From an uncultured Clostridia bacterium (GTDB lineage Bacteria; Bacillota; Clostridia; JAAYHZ01): a DNA stretch of 20,047 nucleotides. The stretch is from the NCBI GenBank assembly GCA_937894465.1, contig CALCRE010000231.1, forward strand, positions 1 to 20,047, in the 5' to 3' direction. The notes under the pieces are model-generated. The model did not search any database. It saw nothing but the letters and a program-made list of their open reading frames with translations, and was not told the DNA's origin. Below are positions 7,228-15,823 of the stretch, in pieces (within the stretch, counting starts at the first letter, position 1; every line of letters starts with the position of its first letter). Both the position numbers and the translations under genes were made by a program.

Positions 7228-8757
7228 ATGTATCATGTAAAAGACTATGGAGCAACAGGCAACGGAATAGTAAAAGACACACAGGCCATCCAAAATGCCA
7301 TTGATGACTGTCATGTAAATGGTGGCGGCGTAGTTGTGGTATCGTCCGGAACTTATCTTTGCGGAACCATATATATCAAAAGCAATATAGAACTACATTT
7401 GGAATCCGGGGCAACAATTTTAGGAAGCCCTGATCGAAAAGATTACAATGCTGATGACATATTCTCCGAAAACGTTGCATTCGCATCCGAAAATGTAACA
7501 GCGGCTCACTTAATCATTGCATATCAACAAGACAATGTATCCATTACAGGAAACGGCATTATAGACGGAAACTCAAATTGTTTCTTCGAGCAAGATGAGT
7601 ATACTGTTCAAAACAGCAGTTACCGTTTTAAAATAAAAAACCTGCCGATTAAATCCTGGAGACCGGGACAAATGGTCTTTTTCTGCCGCTGCACAAATGT
7701 CAATGTAAGTAATGTAAAGTTATATAACTCAACTTATTGGACTTTATTTGTGCTCGGTTGCAGGGATGTTCACATTAACGGTTTGACTATAGAAAATCCG
7801 CCTACCACCCAAAACGGTGACGGTATTGATATCGATTGCTCCCAAAATGTCACAGTCAGTGATTGTATTGTTCGCTCCGGTGATGACAGCTTGACGGTAC
7901 GAGCCAATAGGCGTGCATTAGGTGAAAATACAATTTCCTGTGAAAATATCACAGTAAGCAACTGCATTCTCAGTTCCCCTTGTTGTGCAATCCGTGTAGG
8001 TGTAGGTGACGGAAATGTTCGGAATTGTACATTCAGCAATATTATCATAACCAATTCCCGAACAGGAATCAACATGGTGTGTCGCTACTCCAAAAACTCC
8101 ATGCACGGTGTAAACATAGAAAATGTAAAGTTCTCGAGCTTCATAATGGACGTCATCATACCTTTTTCAATCAATAGCGGTGAATTGGCCATACCGCCTG
8201 CCGGTATGAAAAATATATCCTTCCGGAATTTCAGTATAAAAGCAACCGCAGGTTCACAGATCGTTGGAAACGATCTTGTACCAATCTGCGATATAACCAT
8301 GTCAGACTTTGATTGGGAAATCTCCGGAGGAACACTAAATTGTGAATTTGTAAATCGGATGCCAACATCCTTTGTCATTCCGGGGTATCATGGAATGAAC
8401 AATCAACCTGCCTTGCCTTGTGTCCTATACGGTAGAAATCTGCACCACATTTCATTTAACCGTGTAAGAGTGAAGTGGAATAAGCAGTCGGTTGTGTGGC
8501 ATGAAGGTTTTATCTTTGATAAGTGCAAGGATATGGAGTTGATCAATATGAGGTTGCGACAACCGAAGGACAATGACGGAAACGCGATATTATGTCGTTC
8601 TTCGTCCTCCATCTTCTTACGCGGATGCCGAGCTGAAGTCGGAACGAATGTCTTTGCAAAAATAGAAGGTGTAAATGAGAAAACCAATGTCCGCTCCACG
8701 GAAAATGATTTTTCAGATGCAACCACCGGATTGGATATTGTGCAGGAGGTTTATTAG
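7228..8757 (+). CDS. GH28-type right-handed beta-helix glycoside hydrolase (polygalacturonase-like)
   Basis: A 509-residue protein of the pectate-lyase-superfamily beta-helix fold, closest in motif to GH28 polygalacturonases. The N-terminal capping segment VKDYGATGNGIVKDTQAIQ (about 4-22) is typical. Repeating NVTVSDC/ITVSNC-type coils run through the middle. GH28-like acidic residues are present: D198 in QNGDGIDID and D219-D220 in SGDDS. The usual Gly-His-Gly segment is absent; its place is taken by CCAIRVGVGDG (about 252-262), so the substrate or mechanism may differ from a true pectinase. I chose ATG 7228 over an upstream TTG (7207) because GGAGG at 7214-7218 serves it and the beta-helix cap starts at once. 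There is no signal peptide. It is first in an operon with AmiE-like and NamZ-like genes; its stop lies 2 bases before the next ATG. Confidence 0.8.
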   Translation: MYHVKDYGATGNGIVKDTQAIQNAIDDCHVNGGGVVVVSSGTYLCGTIYIKSNIELHLESGATILGSPDRKDYNADDIFSENVAFASENVTAAHLIIAYQQDNVSITGNGIIDGNSNCFFEQDEYTVQNSSYRFKIKNLPIKSWRPGQMVFFCRCTNVNVSNVKLYNSTYWTLFVLGCRDVHINGLTIENPPTTQNGDGIDIDCSQNVTVSDCIVRSGDDSLTVRANRRALGENTISCENITVSNCILSSPCCAIRVGVGDGNVRNCTFSNIIITNSRTGINMVCRYSKNSMHGVNIENVKFSSFIMDVIIPFSINSGELAIPPAGMKNISFRNFSIKATAGSQIVGNDLVPICDITMSDFDWEISGGTLNCEFVNRMPTSFVIPGYHGMNNQPALPCVLYGRNLHHISFNRVRVKWNKQSVVWHEGFIFDKCKDMELINMRLRQPKDNDGNAILCRSSSSIFLRGCRAEVGTNVFAKIEGVNEKTNVRSTENDFSDATTGLDIVQEVY

Positions 8758-8759
8758 TG

Positions 8760-9842
8760 ATGAAAATATCTGAAGAGAAACAAACAGCTATAAAAAAGCT
8801 GATATTAGATGCTGTCGCAGGTGAAGCCTTCCCCTGTGCCTCTGTCTTAGCAGGAACGATAGATAGTGTACTTTTCGAGTACTACACAGGCAACAAATCG
8901 GTTTATCCTACAGTTGCCCCATTAGAGCTGGAAACTTTGTTTGACATGGCCTCTCTTACAAAGGTTCTGTCAACGGCACCTCTTGCCATGGTGTTTACAG
9001 ATTTGGGAAAGATCAGTCTTGCGGATAAAGTATCGGATTACCTTCCCCAATTCTCAGGCGAGATCAGCAAAGATATCCGAATCGGGCAGTTGTTAACCCA
9101 CACAGCCGGGCTTTCAGCCTACATTCCCTTATACAAGCGTTGTGATAACAAAGAAGATGCCATAAGCATAATTGCCCAAGAAGGTGTCAAGTACACCCCC
9201 GGAGCCCAAGTCCTTTACAGTGACTTGGGGTTTATCACTATAGGGCGCATTTTGGAAGTTGCAGGCGATGACACATTGGATCAATTATGCAAAAAATATT
9301 TGTATCAACCTATGGAGATGACTCAAACCGGATTTAACCCTGTTAATGAAAATACTGCATCCACCGAAAGAAAGCCTTCTTCCGACCAATATATCAACGG
9401 TGTAGTACATGATGAAAATGCACGGTTTTTTGGTGGTGTTTCAGGACATGCAGGGCTTTTCTCCAACGCCCAAGACATCAGTAAGTACGCAATCATGCTG
9501 TTGAACGAAGGAGTGGTCAACAATACACGAGTTCTGTCTAAAGCCGCGGTATCAGCCATGATTAGAAACTATACCTACCAATTGAACGAGGATCGAGGAC
9601 TCGGATGGTCCTTAAAAGCCGACAGAGTACCCGGTACAGACTCTTACTCAAATGCAGGAGGTGAATTGGCTCCTATAGGTTCCTATGGTCATACAGGGTT
9701 TACAGGTACATCAATTTGGTTGGACAATTCTCTGGGGGTCTATATCATTTGCCTGACTAATCGCGTTCATTACGGAAGAGAGAATATCAAGATCGTTCGT
9801 TTTCGAAGATTGTTACATAATATGTTTTTTGCCTCTTTGTAA
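8760..9842 (+). CDS. amiE: Serine beta-lactamase-fold hydrolase, AmiE-like muramyl-L-alanine amidase or esterase
   Basis: A 360-residue protein of the beta-lactamase/penicillin-binding-protein C fold. The catalytic S65-x-x-K68 lies in MASLTK, Y153-S-D occupies the YxN position, and H311-T-G replaces the KTG triad in GHTGFTGT. The segments LLTHTAGL and VHDENARFFGGVSGHAGLFS match the subgroup related to B. subtilis AmiE (YbbE), which removes L-Ala-peptides from MurNAc, and to the lactamase domains fused to GH3 enzymes. The neighbouring NamZ gene supports that reading. Unlike B. subtilis AmiE it has no signal peptide, so it should act in the cytosol. AGGAGG (8744-8749) could serve GTG 8757 or ATG 8760; I prefer the ATG. 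If GTG is used the gene overlaps the previous stop by one base. A generic esterase remains possible. Confidence 0.75.
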   Translation: MKISEEKQTAIKKLILDAVAGEAFPCASVLAGTIDSVLFEYYTGNKSVYPTVAPLELETLFDMASLTKVLSTAPLAMVFTDLGKISLADKVSDYLPQFSGEISKDIRIGQLLTHTAGLSAYIPLYKRCDNKEDAISIIAQEGVKYTPGAQVLYSDLGFITIGRILEVAGDDTLDQLCKKYLYQPMEMTQTGFNPVNENTASTERKPSSDQYINGVVHDENARFFGGVSGHAGLFSNAQDISKYAIMLLNEGVVNNTRVLSKAAVSAMIRNYTYQLNEDRGLGWSLKADRVPGTDSYSNAGGELAPIGSYGHTGFTGTSIWLDNSLGVYIICLTNRVHYGRENIKIVRFRRLLHNMFFASL

Positions 9843-9863
9843 AGAGTAAGAAAGGAAAAATTG

Positions 9864-11018
9864 ATGAGCAAGCATGTAGTATATAGCGGAATTGATGTTA
9901 TTGATCAGTATGATCATTTGTTTCAAGGAAAGAATCTAGGTTTGATTACAAACCCCACAGGTGTGAACAAGAAGCTAAGATCCACCATTGATATTTTAAA
10001 TGAACGATACAACTTGAAAGCTTTGTTCTCTCCGGAACATGGTGTACGGGGTGATGTCCAGGCAGGGGGAACAGTAGACAACTACACCGATGCTAAAACA
10101 AGCCTTCCGGTATACAGCCTATACGGGAAGATAAGGAAGTTTACCGCAGAAATGATAAAGGAAATCGATTTGATCGTCTTGGATATACAAGACATCGGCG
10201 CAAGGTATTACACCTATATCTATACCATGGCTAACGCCATGGAAGCCTGTGCAGAATTCAATGTCCCCATTGTCATATTAGACAGGGTAAATCCTTTGGG
10301 TGGAAAGATTATGGACGGAAATATTTTAGACACCAAGAACCGATCTTTTGTGGGTAACTATTCCATCCCTGTACGACACGGTCTTACAATGGGAGAGTTG
10401 GCTCAATTATTTAACAAAGAATTCTCCATCAACTGTAATTTGAATGTTGTTCCTGTACAAGGATGGAACCGCAACATGACCTTCGACGATACTGATTTGT
10501 TATGGGTGAGCCCAAGCCCGAATATCCCCTCCTTTGAAACAGTTGTCCTATATATCGGTACATGCCTTTTGGAAGGAACCAATATGTCTGAAGGTCGCGG
10601 TACCACAAAACCATTTGAATTACTCGGAGCCCCTTGGGTGGATGCTTCAGAATTATGTGATGCTATGAATAATTATGGATACCAAGGAGTCCTATTCCGA
10701 CCGGCATACTTTACACCAACCTTTTCAAAACACCAGGGACAGTTATGTGGAGGAGTTCAGATTCATATAACCGAATCCAAAAATGTGAAGGCTTTTGAAA
10801 TTGGCGTTCGATTGATCTATACATTGATGGATCTATATAAAGAACACTTTGCATTTCTTCCTCCCTATAAAGAAGGGGGAACTCCTTTCTTTGACCGCTT
10901 AGCCGGTACAGACATCATTCGACTACAAAGCAAAGACTTTGATAGCATGATGAATCAATTCGACAAGGAGCTGCAAAATTTCTCAAAATTACGAGAGCAA
11001 TATTTGCTATATGAGTAA
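9864..11018 (+). CDS. namZ: NamZ-like exo-beta-N-acetylmuramidase (DUF1343, GH171)
   Basis: A 384-residue DUF1343 protein. B. subtilis NamZ (YbbC), the characterised member, releases MurNAc from the non-reducing end of peptidoglycan glycans. Family signatures are visible: LGLITNPTGV (25-34), FSPEHGVRG (55-63, with the Glu proposed to be catalytic), LDIQDIGARYYTYI (106-119), the SEGRGTTKPFE block in the second half, and a C-terminal GGTPFFDRLAG. The start ATG 9864 is preceded by AAAGGA at 9851-9856; an in-frame TTG at 9861 is less likely. It follows the serine hydrolase by 21 bases and is the last gene of the operon. Characterised homologues are secreted, whereas this one lacks a signal peptide. 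No NagZ, MurQ or sugar importer is found next to it. The gene ends only 18 bases from a convergent gene. Confidence 0.87.
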   Translation: MSKHVVYSGIDVIDQYDHLFQGKNLGLITNPTGVNKKLRSTIDILNERYNLKALFSPEHGVRGDVQAGGTVDNYTDAKTSLPVYSLYGKIRKFTAEMIKEIDLIVLDIQDIGARYYTYIYTMANAMEACAEFNVPIVILDRVNPLGGKIMDGNILDTKNRSFVGNYSIPVRHGLTMGELAQLFNKEFSINCNLNVVPVQGWNRNMTFDDTDLLWVSPSPNIPSFETVVLYIGTCLLEGTNMSEGRGTTKPFELLGAPWVDASELCDAMNNYGYQGVLFRPAYFTPTFSKHQGQLCGGVQIHITESKNVKAFEIGVRLIYTLMDLYKEHFAFLPPYKEGGTPFFDRLAGTDIIRLQSKDFDSMMNQFDKELQNFSKLREQYLLYE

Positions 11019-11036
11019 GAACACTAAATTGATATA

Positions 11037-12344
11037 TTAAACAATCGGGACATATTTCCTGTCTTCGCCCCTGCCTACTATTTTAATCAAGCCGGCATCT
11101 GACATTTGCTTTGACAAGATATATGCTCTTGTCCGCTTAATGTCTAACAACTTTTGCATTTCTATATCTAAAATTTGTCCGTGTTCTGAAAGATAATCAA
11201 GCACTGTCTTCATTTGCGGAGTGATTTTTATATATTCTTTCTGATTGTCCACCACTGTTTGTCTCGTTTGATTCATGTTAGGAAGGCTTATTTTAAAAGT
11301 GTTCGGAGTCACTGTTATCTGAGGTTGCTCAATGCAGCTTTCATACAGTGCAAAAATTCTTCTGATCCCCGTTCCATATGACTCAATATAATTTAACCGG
11401 TGAAAAACATTCGCAAGTTTGCGATTACGTAACTGTGAAATACCATTGCGTATGTCTTCCGGTGTTAATCCATAAAGCAGTCCACCGATTGAAATGAACT
11501 CCATCCCACTCTCATTTACATTGATAATAATGCTTCCACTGTAGCTATAATCACGATGAATTAAGGAGTTCAATAGAGCTTCACGAATCGCTTCTTTTGG
11601 ATAGTCCCAAAAGTCGGTCCTTTTCACTCCGTCAATAATGGATTTGTTTTTATTATTTAATTGTAGGTATGCAAATGTTTCCTCAAGTTGTTGAAAGATC
11701 GATCCTATAAACTCCTTATGATCTCTAAATACAGTTTTTTTGTCATCGGCAAAGACAGCTACTTTAATTGTATGAGCACATTGATCAGATAGAATCATGC
11801 CTAGATTGGTATAGAGCCCCTGCGCTTTATTTCGGATCCCAAGAACATAAAATTTTTCTTCAGTGAGAGTGATATTCCAGTCGGCAAAGGCGTCTTTAGC
11901 CGTCTGGAATGTAAGGTTTTGTTCCGGAGAACGCAGATCCTCGTATACATCTCCGTCAGCACTCTTTATCATCTGCCTGATTTGTTCCGGTGAAGCTTGA
12001 ACGGATGTTGCTCCTTGGCGAACGTAGACACCTGACGATTTTAGTCCCTTTGATTTGAGGTAGTATGGTTTAAATGAACCTTCTCCCACTTCTATACGTA
12101 TTATTTGATTATCCTCCAATATATACTTTACAAAGATCGTTACATCAGGAAGAATGGCATCTCGTATACCATTGGTAATTCTAGCATAGGTTTCGTCTAT
12201 ATCCTTTAACCCAATTGCTTGACCGTCATTTTTTACACCAACATAAATTGTACCGCCATCGGTATTGGCAAAGGCGATGACTTCCTTATAAATATCATTT
12301 ACAAAAATCTCTTTAAACTCTATCCGCTCTGTTTCAAAAGGCAT
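11037..12344 (-). CDS. Schlafen AlbA_2 / HATPase_c_4 / winged-helix transcriptional regulator
   Basis: A 435-residue three-part protein common in bacteria as a putative DNA-binding regulator. AlbA_2 (Schlafen-type) covers about 7-125, with FANTDGGTIYVGVKNDG at 25-41 as its signature. A middle region leads to a HATPase_c_4-like part (about 248-345) with EAIREALLNSLIHRDYS (251-267) and YGTGIRRIF (323-331). A winged helix closes the protein (about 375-433) with QMKTVLDYLSEHGQI and a KRTRAYILSKQM recognition helix. Start ATG 12344 is served by AAGGAG 9 bases upstream. A near-consensus promoter and a large dyad stand directly upstream, which suggests autoregulation. The 18-base gap to the convergent namZ-like gene holds no terminator. 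Its targets and any link to the neighbouring glycan operon are unknown. Confidence 0.85.
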   Translation of the reverse strand: MPFETERIEFKEIFVNDIYKEVIAFANTDGGTIYVGVKNDGQAIGLKDIDETYARITNGIRDAILPDVTIFVKYILEDNQIIRIEVGEGSFKPYYLKSKGLKSSGVYVRQGATSVQASPEQIRQMIKSADGDVYEDLRSPEQNLTFQTAKDAFADWNITLTEEKFYVLGIRNKAQGLYTNLGMILSDQCAHTIKVAVFADDKKTVFRDHKEFIGSIFQQLEETFAYLQLNNKNKSIIDGVKRTDFWDYPKEAIREALLNSLIHRDYSYSGSIIINVNESGMEFISIGGLLYGLTPEDIRNGISQLRNRKLANVFHRLNYIESYGTGIRRIFALYESCIEQPQITVTPNTFKISLPNMNQTRQTVVDNQKEYIKITPQMKTVLDYLSEHGQILDIEMQKLLDIKRTRAYILSKQMSDAGLIKIVGRGEDRKYVPIV

Positions 12345-12388
12345 TTATGATCACTCCTTCAATATTCATCCTTGTTCATTATACCCAC

Positions 12389-12417
12389 ATTATACATATT
12401 ATATTCATACTTATCAA
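12389..12417 (-). promoter_or_regulatory. Near-consensus promoter of the AlbA_2 regulator
   Basis: On the minus strand TTGATA (12412-12417), exactly 17 bases and TATAAT (12389-12394) precede the start at 12344 by 44 bases. The -35 box directly touches the dyad at 12418-12458. Confidence 0.75.
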
Positions 12418-12458
12418 GTGAATACAGTGAATTCCATAATTAAATTCACATTATTCAC
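12418..12458. promoter_or_regulatory. 41-bp dyad operator made of four GTGAAT half-sites
   Basis: Arms GTGAATACAGTGAATT (12418-12433) and AATTCACATTATTCAC (12443-12458) are complementary at 14 of 16 positions with a 9-base centre. Each arm is itself a tandem pair of GTGAAT[A/T] units with 9-bp spacing, close to one helical turn. The dyad ends at the base next to the -35 box of the AlbA_2 regulator. The layout suits cooperative binding of a dimer of dimers, most simply the winged-helix protein encoded just downstream. Confidence 0.6.
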
Positions 12459-12478
12459 TCTAATCGAATTCTAAGGAT

Positions 12479-12516
12479 AAAAAAACGCATACCATCCTTT
12501 TTTGAATGGGTATGCG
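12479..12516 (-). terminator. Rho-independent terminator of the QueG-like gene
   Basis: On the minus strand CGCATACC (12509-12516) pairs with GGTATGCG (12486-12493), and the stem can be extended by AT/AT across one bulged base. It is followed by seven T (12479-12485). It lies 28 bases after the stop of the iron-sulfur fusion gene. Confidence 0.85.
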
Positions 12517-12543
12517 CTGTAAAATCCTTTTAGCTTCTTGGTT

Positions 12544-14841
12544 TTATTCGGCCATCACAAAAGCCCCGTTAAGAGGGCAATTGATAATGCAGCTCTCTCC
12601 CGTGACAGGCCGGAATTTATATACATAATCTTGTTGACGTAAAGCTGCATCGAGGTTTTCCGATGTCACTTCATAAGGACAAGGAATATCCGTAACATTG
12701 CCACCAAATTTATTTCCGTCTTCATCTGTGAGGGCATATTTGCTTGCCCAGTCGCAACGATTGACATCAACCGGCAAATAAGGGACCTTGACTCCCCCAA
12801 TATCCAATTCCACGATTTCCTTTGCATTCAAAGCCCTTGTAGGACAAGCATCGATACATTTTCTACATTCACTACATGTGTCTGGGTTACCTACTGACAC
12901 TTGATCCGGCTCAAGTTCAGCGTCTGTAATAATTGCGATAAATCGCTGGTGGATTCCATATTCATCCGTGTTGACCGATCCATTGAGGGCTAATGTCCCC
13001 AATCCTGCAGCAACCGCTTCCAGTGTATTGCATGTTGCATCTGCAAAAAATCCTCGGGGACTTCCTACAACAGAACCTGCTCCAGTTAAATTGTATGTAA
13101 AAATCGCTTTGTGACCCATATTCTCCAACGCTTGGCATATGGAATAGCCAATTTGACCCAACAACCAATTTGTTTCATATTGTACGAATACATAAGGTCC
13201 AATGGCTTCTGCCGGAGGCTTACCCAATCTTTCCACCGGTGTCACCGGATAATGAAGACCTGCAATGATCACTGATTTTGCACCGTGGATATAATCTGAG
13301 GTATCATGAATCATTCGTTTTTTCACTTCAATGTATGGCTTGTATGCTTTAAAGATGTCGTTCTTATCAACTGCAGAAATTATTTTCTCATCTTTTCGAA
13401 TATCCCGAAGCTGATATGCAATAGAGTCTATGGATTCTGCAGAAGCAACACCCATTAAATCCGCACCTTTTTCCATTGCAATTCTATAAATCTCCTGTTT
13501 TAAATCCTCGGGGTTTTTTGATTGATTAAGATTGGTAAAGGCTTTATCTGTAACCGGTGCTTCCGTAAGAATCATAGCAGTGTTAATCATGGTATCTCCT
13601 TCATTTTTAACTTCGCAGATTTTACGTATGGCATCATGCTTCATATAGGTCATGGTAAGTGCGGAATAGCCTACCTTCTCAAGAAGCCTGCAAATATCCA
13701 GCTCGGCGAACCCCTTACTCAAGTCTGATATCTGTCTGTAACTACGACAATCCTCCGGGAATTTTTCTCTGTATTCTTCAGGTGATGCCGCAGGAATGCT
13801 GTAACGCTCTGTGATTAGAATGACACTCTTTCCGTCAGGCAAATCCTTCGTAATGTCGATATTCTTGTCAGCTAATTTTTGTTCCGACACAAAGTGTACA
13901 CTGTCAATGTCCCAATCTTGGCAGATTCCTAAAATACGATCATAGACGGATCGATCCAGTGGCAATCCGGTTGCCACAGTCTGGCGATGACGCCGATCTG
14001 CAATTTTACAGTAATCCGGTTCGGGCTTGCGCAAATGCTTGGGTAAGCACACCTTTAAACAAACTCCCATCTCTCCGCCTCTTCTTCCGTATTTATCTAC
14101 ATAGTCCAGCAAGACTTTTTCATCAACAACATCAGGTTGCGGAAGGTCAAGGTCAACTCCAAAATGCTCGCCCCATGCACAACGCCATAAGTTTTTATTG
14201 GCGAACCGATGATGTTTGCCTTCAATAACAACATCCTTAACACCGTCAACTTCCTTGCGATATGCATCCGTTGGGCAGTGTTCTATACATCTTCCGCACA
14301 TATCACACAGCTTTTCACCGTCATAAAGAGGATTTGGCTCAAGTTCAGCTTCCGTTATAATAGATACAAAGCGGTTTCTAGGGCCATATTCCGGCGTTAT
14401 GCAAATACCGTTCCACCCTAACTCTCCAAGCCCTGCTGCAACAGCACTGTAGATATGACTGATATCCGGTGCAAAAACAGCATCAAGATCCTTATACCCT
14501 CTGTAGCGCCATATATTGGAGCTGGCTATGGGTACAGACTTATAACCCATGTCTTCAAGCATTCTACCAATTTTAAAAGACATGAGATCCAGCTTATAGT
14601 TCATGGTCATTTGTACGCCGTACGGGCCCATGACTTGAGAATGAATCTCTCCGTCAAGTTCAATCGCAGCATCCGGATGATGAATTGCACATACAATTAC
14701 AGATTTTGCAGTCGGCAAAATTCCTTTAGGACTCATTTTGATCGGTGCATTTTCATACCTCTCAATATTAGCTACCCCTACCAAGTCCGCACCTAATTGA
14801 TATGCATATTTCTTCACATAGGTCGTTAGTTTTGTTTCCAT
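12544..14841 (-). CDS. Multi-module QueG / reductive-dehalogenase-like iron-sulfur protein
   Basis: A 765-residue protein made of modules resembling epoxyqueuosine reductase QueG and the C-terminal part of reductive dehalogenases. Module 1 (about 1-270) has AKSVIVCAIHHP (45-56), an AAGLGELGWNG segment (135-145), CDMCGRCIEHCP with C179, C182, C185 and C189 in ferredoxin spacing, then C221, C261 and C265. Module 3 (about 445-765) repeats the pattern: AKSVIIAGLHYP (521-532), AAGLGTLALNG (611-621), C656, C659, C662 and C666, then C696, C721, C751 and C755. Between them, residues about 300-430 contain GKSVILITERYS and a DICRLLEKVGY segment that align with the start of a module but lack its Fe-S part. 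It probably binds several [4Fe-4S] clusters and perhaps a corrinoid; substrate unknown. There is no Tat signal. I chose ATG 14841 (GGGGG upstream); an ATG at 14859 has no ribosome binding site. Confidence 0.75.
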   Translation of the reverse strand: METKLTTYVKKYAYQLGADLVGVANIERYENAPIKMSPKGILPTAKSVIVCAIHHPDAAIELDGEIHSQVMGPYGVQMTMNYKLDLMSFKIGRMLEDMGYKSVPIASSNIWRYRGYKDLDAVFAPDISHIYSAVAAGLGELGWNGICITPEYGPRNRFVSIITEAELEPNPLYDGEKLCDMCGRCIEHCPTDAYRKEVDGVKDVVIEGKHHRFANKNLWRCAWGEHFGVDLDLPQPDVVDEKVLLDYVDKYGRRGGEMGVCLKVCLPKHLRKPEPDYCKIADRRHRQTVATGLPLDRSVYDRILGICQDWDIDSVHFVSEQKLADKNIDITKDLPDGKSVILITERYSIPAASPEEYREKFPEDCRSYRQISDLSKGFAELDICRLLEKVGYSALTMTYMKHDAIRKICEVKNEGDTMINTAMILTEAPVTDKAFTNLNQSKNPEDLKQEIYRIAMEKGADLMGVASAESIDSIAYQLRDIRKDEKIISAVDKNDIFKAYKPYIEVKKRMIHDTSDYIHGAKSVIIAGLHYPVTPVERLGKPPAEAIGPYVFVQYETNWLLGQIGYSICQALENMGHKAIFTYNLTGAGSVVGSPRGFFADATCNTLEAVAAGLGTLALNGSVNTDEYGIHQRFIAIITDAELEPDQVSVGNPDTCSECRKCIDACPTRALNAKEIVELDIGGVKVPYLPVDVNRCDWASKYALTDEDGNKFGGNVTDIPCPYEVTSENLDAALRQQDYVYKFRPVTGESCIINCPLNGAFVMAE

Positions 14842-14870
14842 GATATACCCCCATTCCATTTCTGATCAAA

Positions 14871-14910
14871 AAAGATATCTAAGACAATAAAGTAAGAATG
14901 TGATATCTTT
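14871..14910. promoter_or_regulatory. Inverted repeat between the divergent QueG-like and AraC-type genes
   Basis: AAAGATATC (14871-14879) and its exact reverse complement GATATCTTT (14902-14910) lie 22 bases apart, a centre-to-centre distance of 31 bp (about three helical turns). The right arm overlaps the -35 box of the AraC-type gene. This is a plausible regulator site for one or both genes. Confidence 0.4.
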
Positions 14911-14936
14911 ACACATCCATTTGGTTAAATTATAAT
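14908..14936 (+). promoter_or_regulatory. Promoter of the AraC-family gene
   Basis: TTTACA (14908-14913), a 17-base gap and a perfect TATAAT (14931-14936) precede the coding start at 15010. Transcription from here would begin near 14943, inside the longest possible open frame, which supports the later start. Confidence 0.7.
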
Positions 14937-15009
14937 ATTGGTAACATTAGGTAAACAACGGTTGAATCAATCTGTTTTTCGTACAAAACAAAAAAAGAGG
15001 GGACCTTCT

Positions 15010-15816
15010 ATGCAAATGTCACAATGTTCTGATCGCTCTATCAATAAAATATCTTTCAGTTTGAAGGACATATTAGTCATAACCAACAAGCCGGGACATC
15101 AAATCAGCATCAGCCTGGACGAACATTTTCGAATTGTATATTTGGCAAAAGGGGGTGCCAAATTTATGTTTTCCGACCGGACCATCGATGTGAAATCAGG
15201 AGACATACTATATATCCCATCCAATACTTCCTATTCATCAAAATGGGATACAGATCAATCGTCCACATTCTTTATGCTAGATCTAAGGCTTCCGAATAAC
15301 TATTCAGACATTGATTTCGGTGATCAACCAAAAATTTTGTTCCATGACGATTATCATTTTTATGATGAACTATTAAAAGATATAGAACGATTGTCATCGG
15401 ACATTCCATACGGCTGGCTCAATCGTTTTTCATTATGTATAAAAATCCTATATCACATATCCACTGACTCCTCTAATGAGAAGTACGGAGAAAGCTATTG
15501 GAAAATTAGAAATGGTATTCGTTTCATTGAAGAAAACTTCGCCTCGGATTATCTCGTATCCGATGTAGCGGATGTGTGCATGATGAGCGCAGCAAACTTC
15601 AGAAGGCTCTTCTCAAACTTAAAAGGAATGTCTCCCGTTTCATACAAAAATAAGCTTCGGATACATAAATCCTTGGAGTTGCTGAAAACCGGGCAGTTTA
15701 ATGTATCAGAAGCCGGTCAAGCCGTAGGGATCAACGACGTTAAACACTTTTCTAAGTTGTTTAAACAAATCGTCGGAATAACACCGAGCAAAATCATCAA
15801 GGACAATAAGCAGTAA
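15010..15816 (+). CDS. AraC-family transcriptional regulator with cupin-like sensor domain
   Basis: A 268-residue regulator. The N-terminal half (about 15-100) is a cupin-like beta barrel with RIVYLAKGGAKFMFSDRTIDV and GDILYIPSNTSYSS, as in AraC-type ligand sensors. A helical linker follows, then two helix-turn-helix units (about 165-262): VSDVADVCMMSAANFRRLFS for the first and VSEAGQAVGINDVKHFSKLF with GITPSKI for the second. The start is ATG 15010, since AGAGGGG (14996-15002) lies 7 bases before it. The open frame extends upstream to a GTG-like start at 14938, but that lies at the promoter's -10. It is divergent from the QueG-like gene and probably controls it or itself. It converges with the membrane protein gene, with only 7 bases between the stops. 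Confidence 0.9.
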   Translation: MQMSQCSDRSINKISFSLKDILVITNKPGHQISISLDEHFRIVYLAKGGAKFMFSDRTIDVKSGDILYIPSNTSYSSKWDTDQSSTFFMLDLRLPNNYSDIDFGDQPKILFHDDYHFYDELLKDIERLSSDIPYGWLNRFSLCIKILYHISTDSSNEKYGESYWKIRNGIRFIEENFASDYLVSDVADVCMMSAANFRRLFSNLKGMSPVSYKNKLRIHKSLELLKTGQFNVSEAGQAVGINDVKHFSKLFKQIVGITPSKIIKDNKQ

Positions 15817-15823
15817 ACCTTAC

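Noticed and set aside
11037..12344. AlbA_2 protein as an antiphage Schlafen-type effector
   Set aside because: The HATPase-like part, the C-terminal winged helix and the operator upstream fit a regulator better; no partner defence gene is adjacent.
14938..15009. Longer N-terminus (24 residues) for the AraC-type regulator
   Set aside because: It would begin at the -10 box itself and has no ribosome binding site, while ATG 15010 has AGAGGGG.
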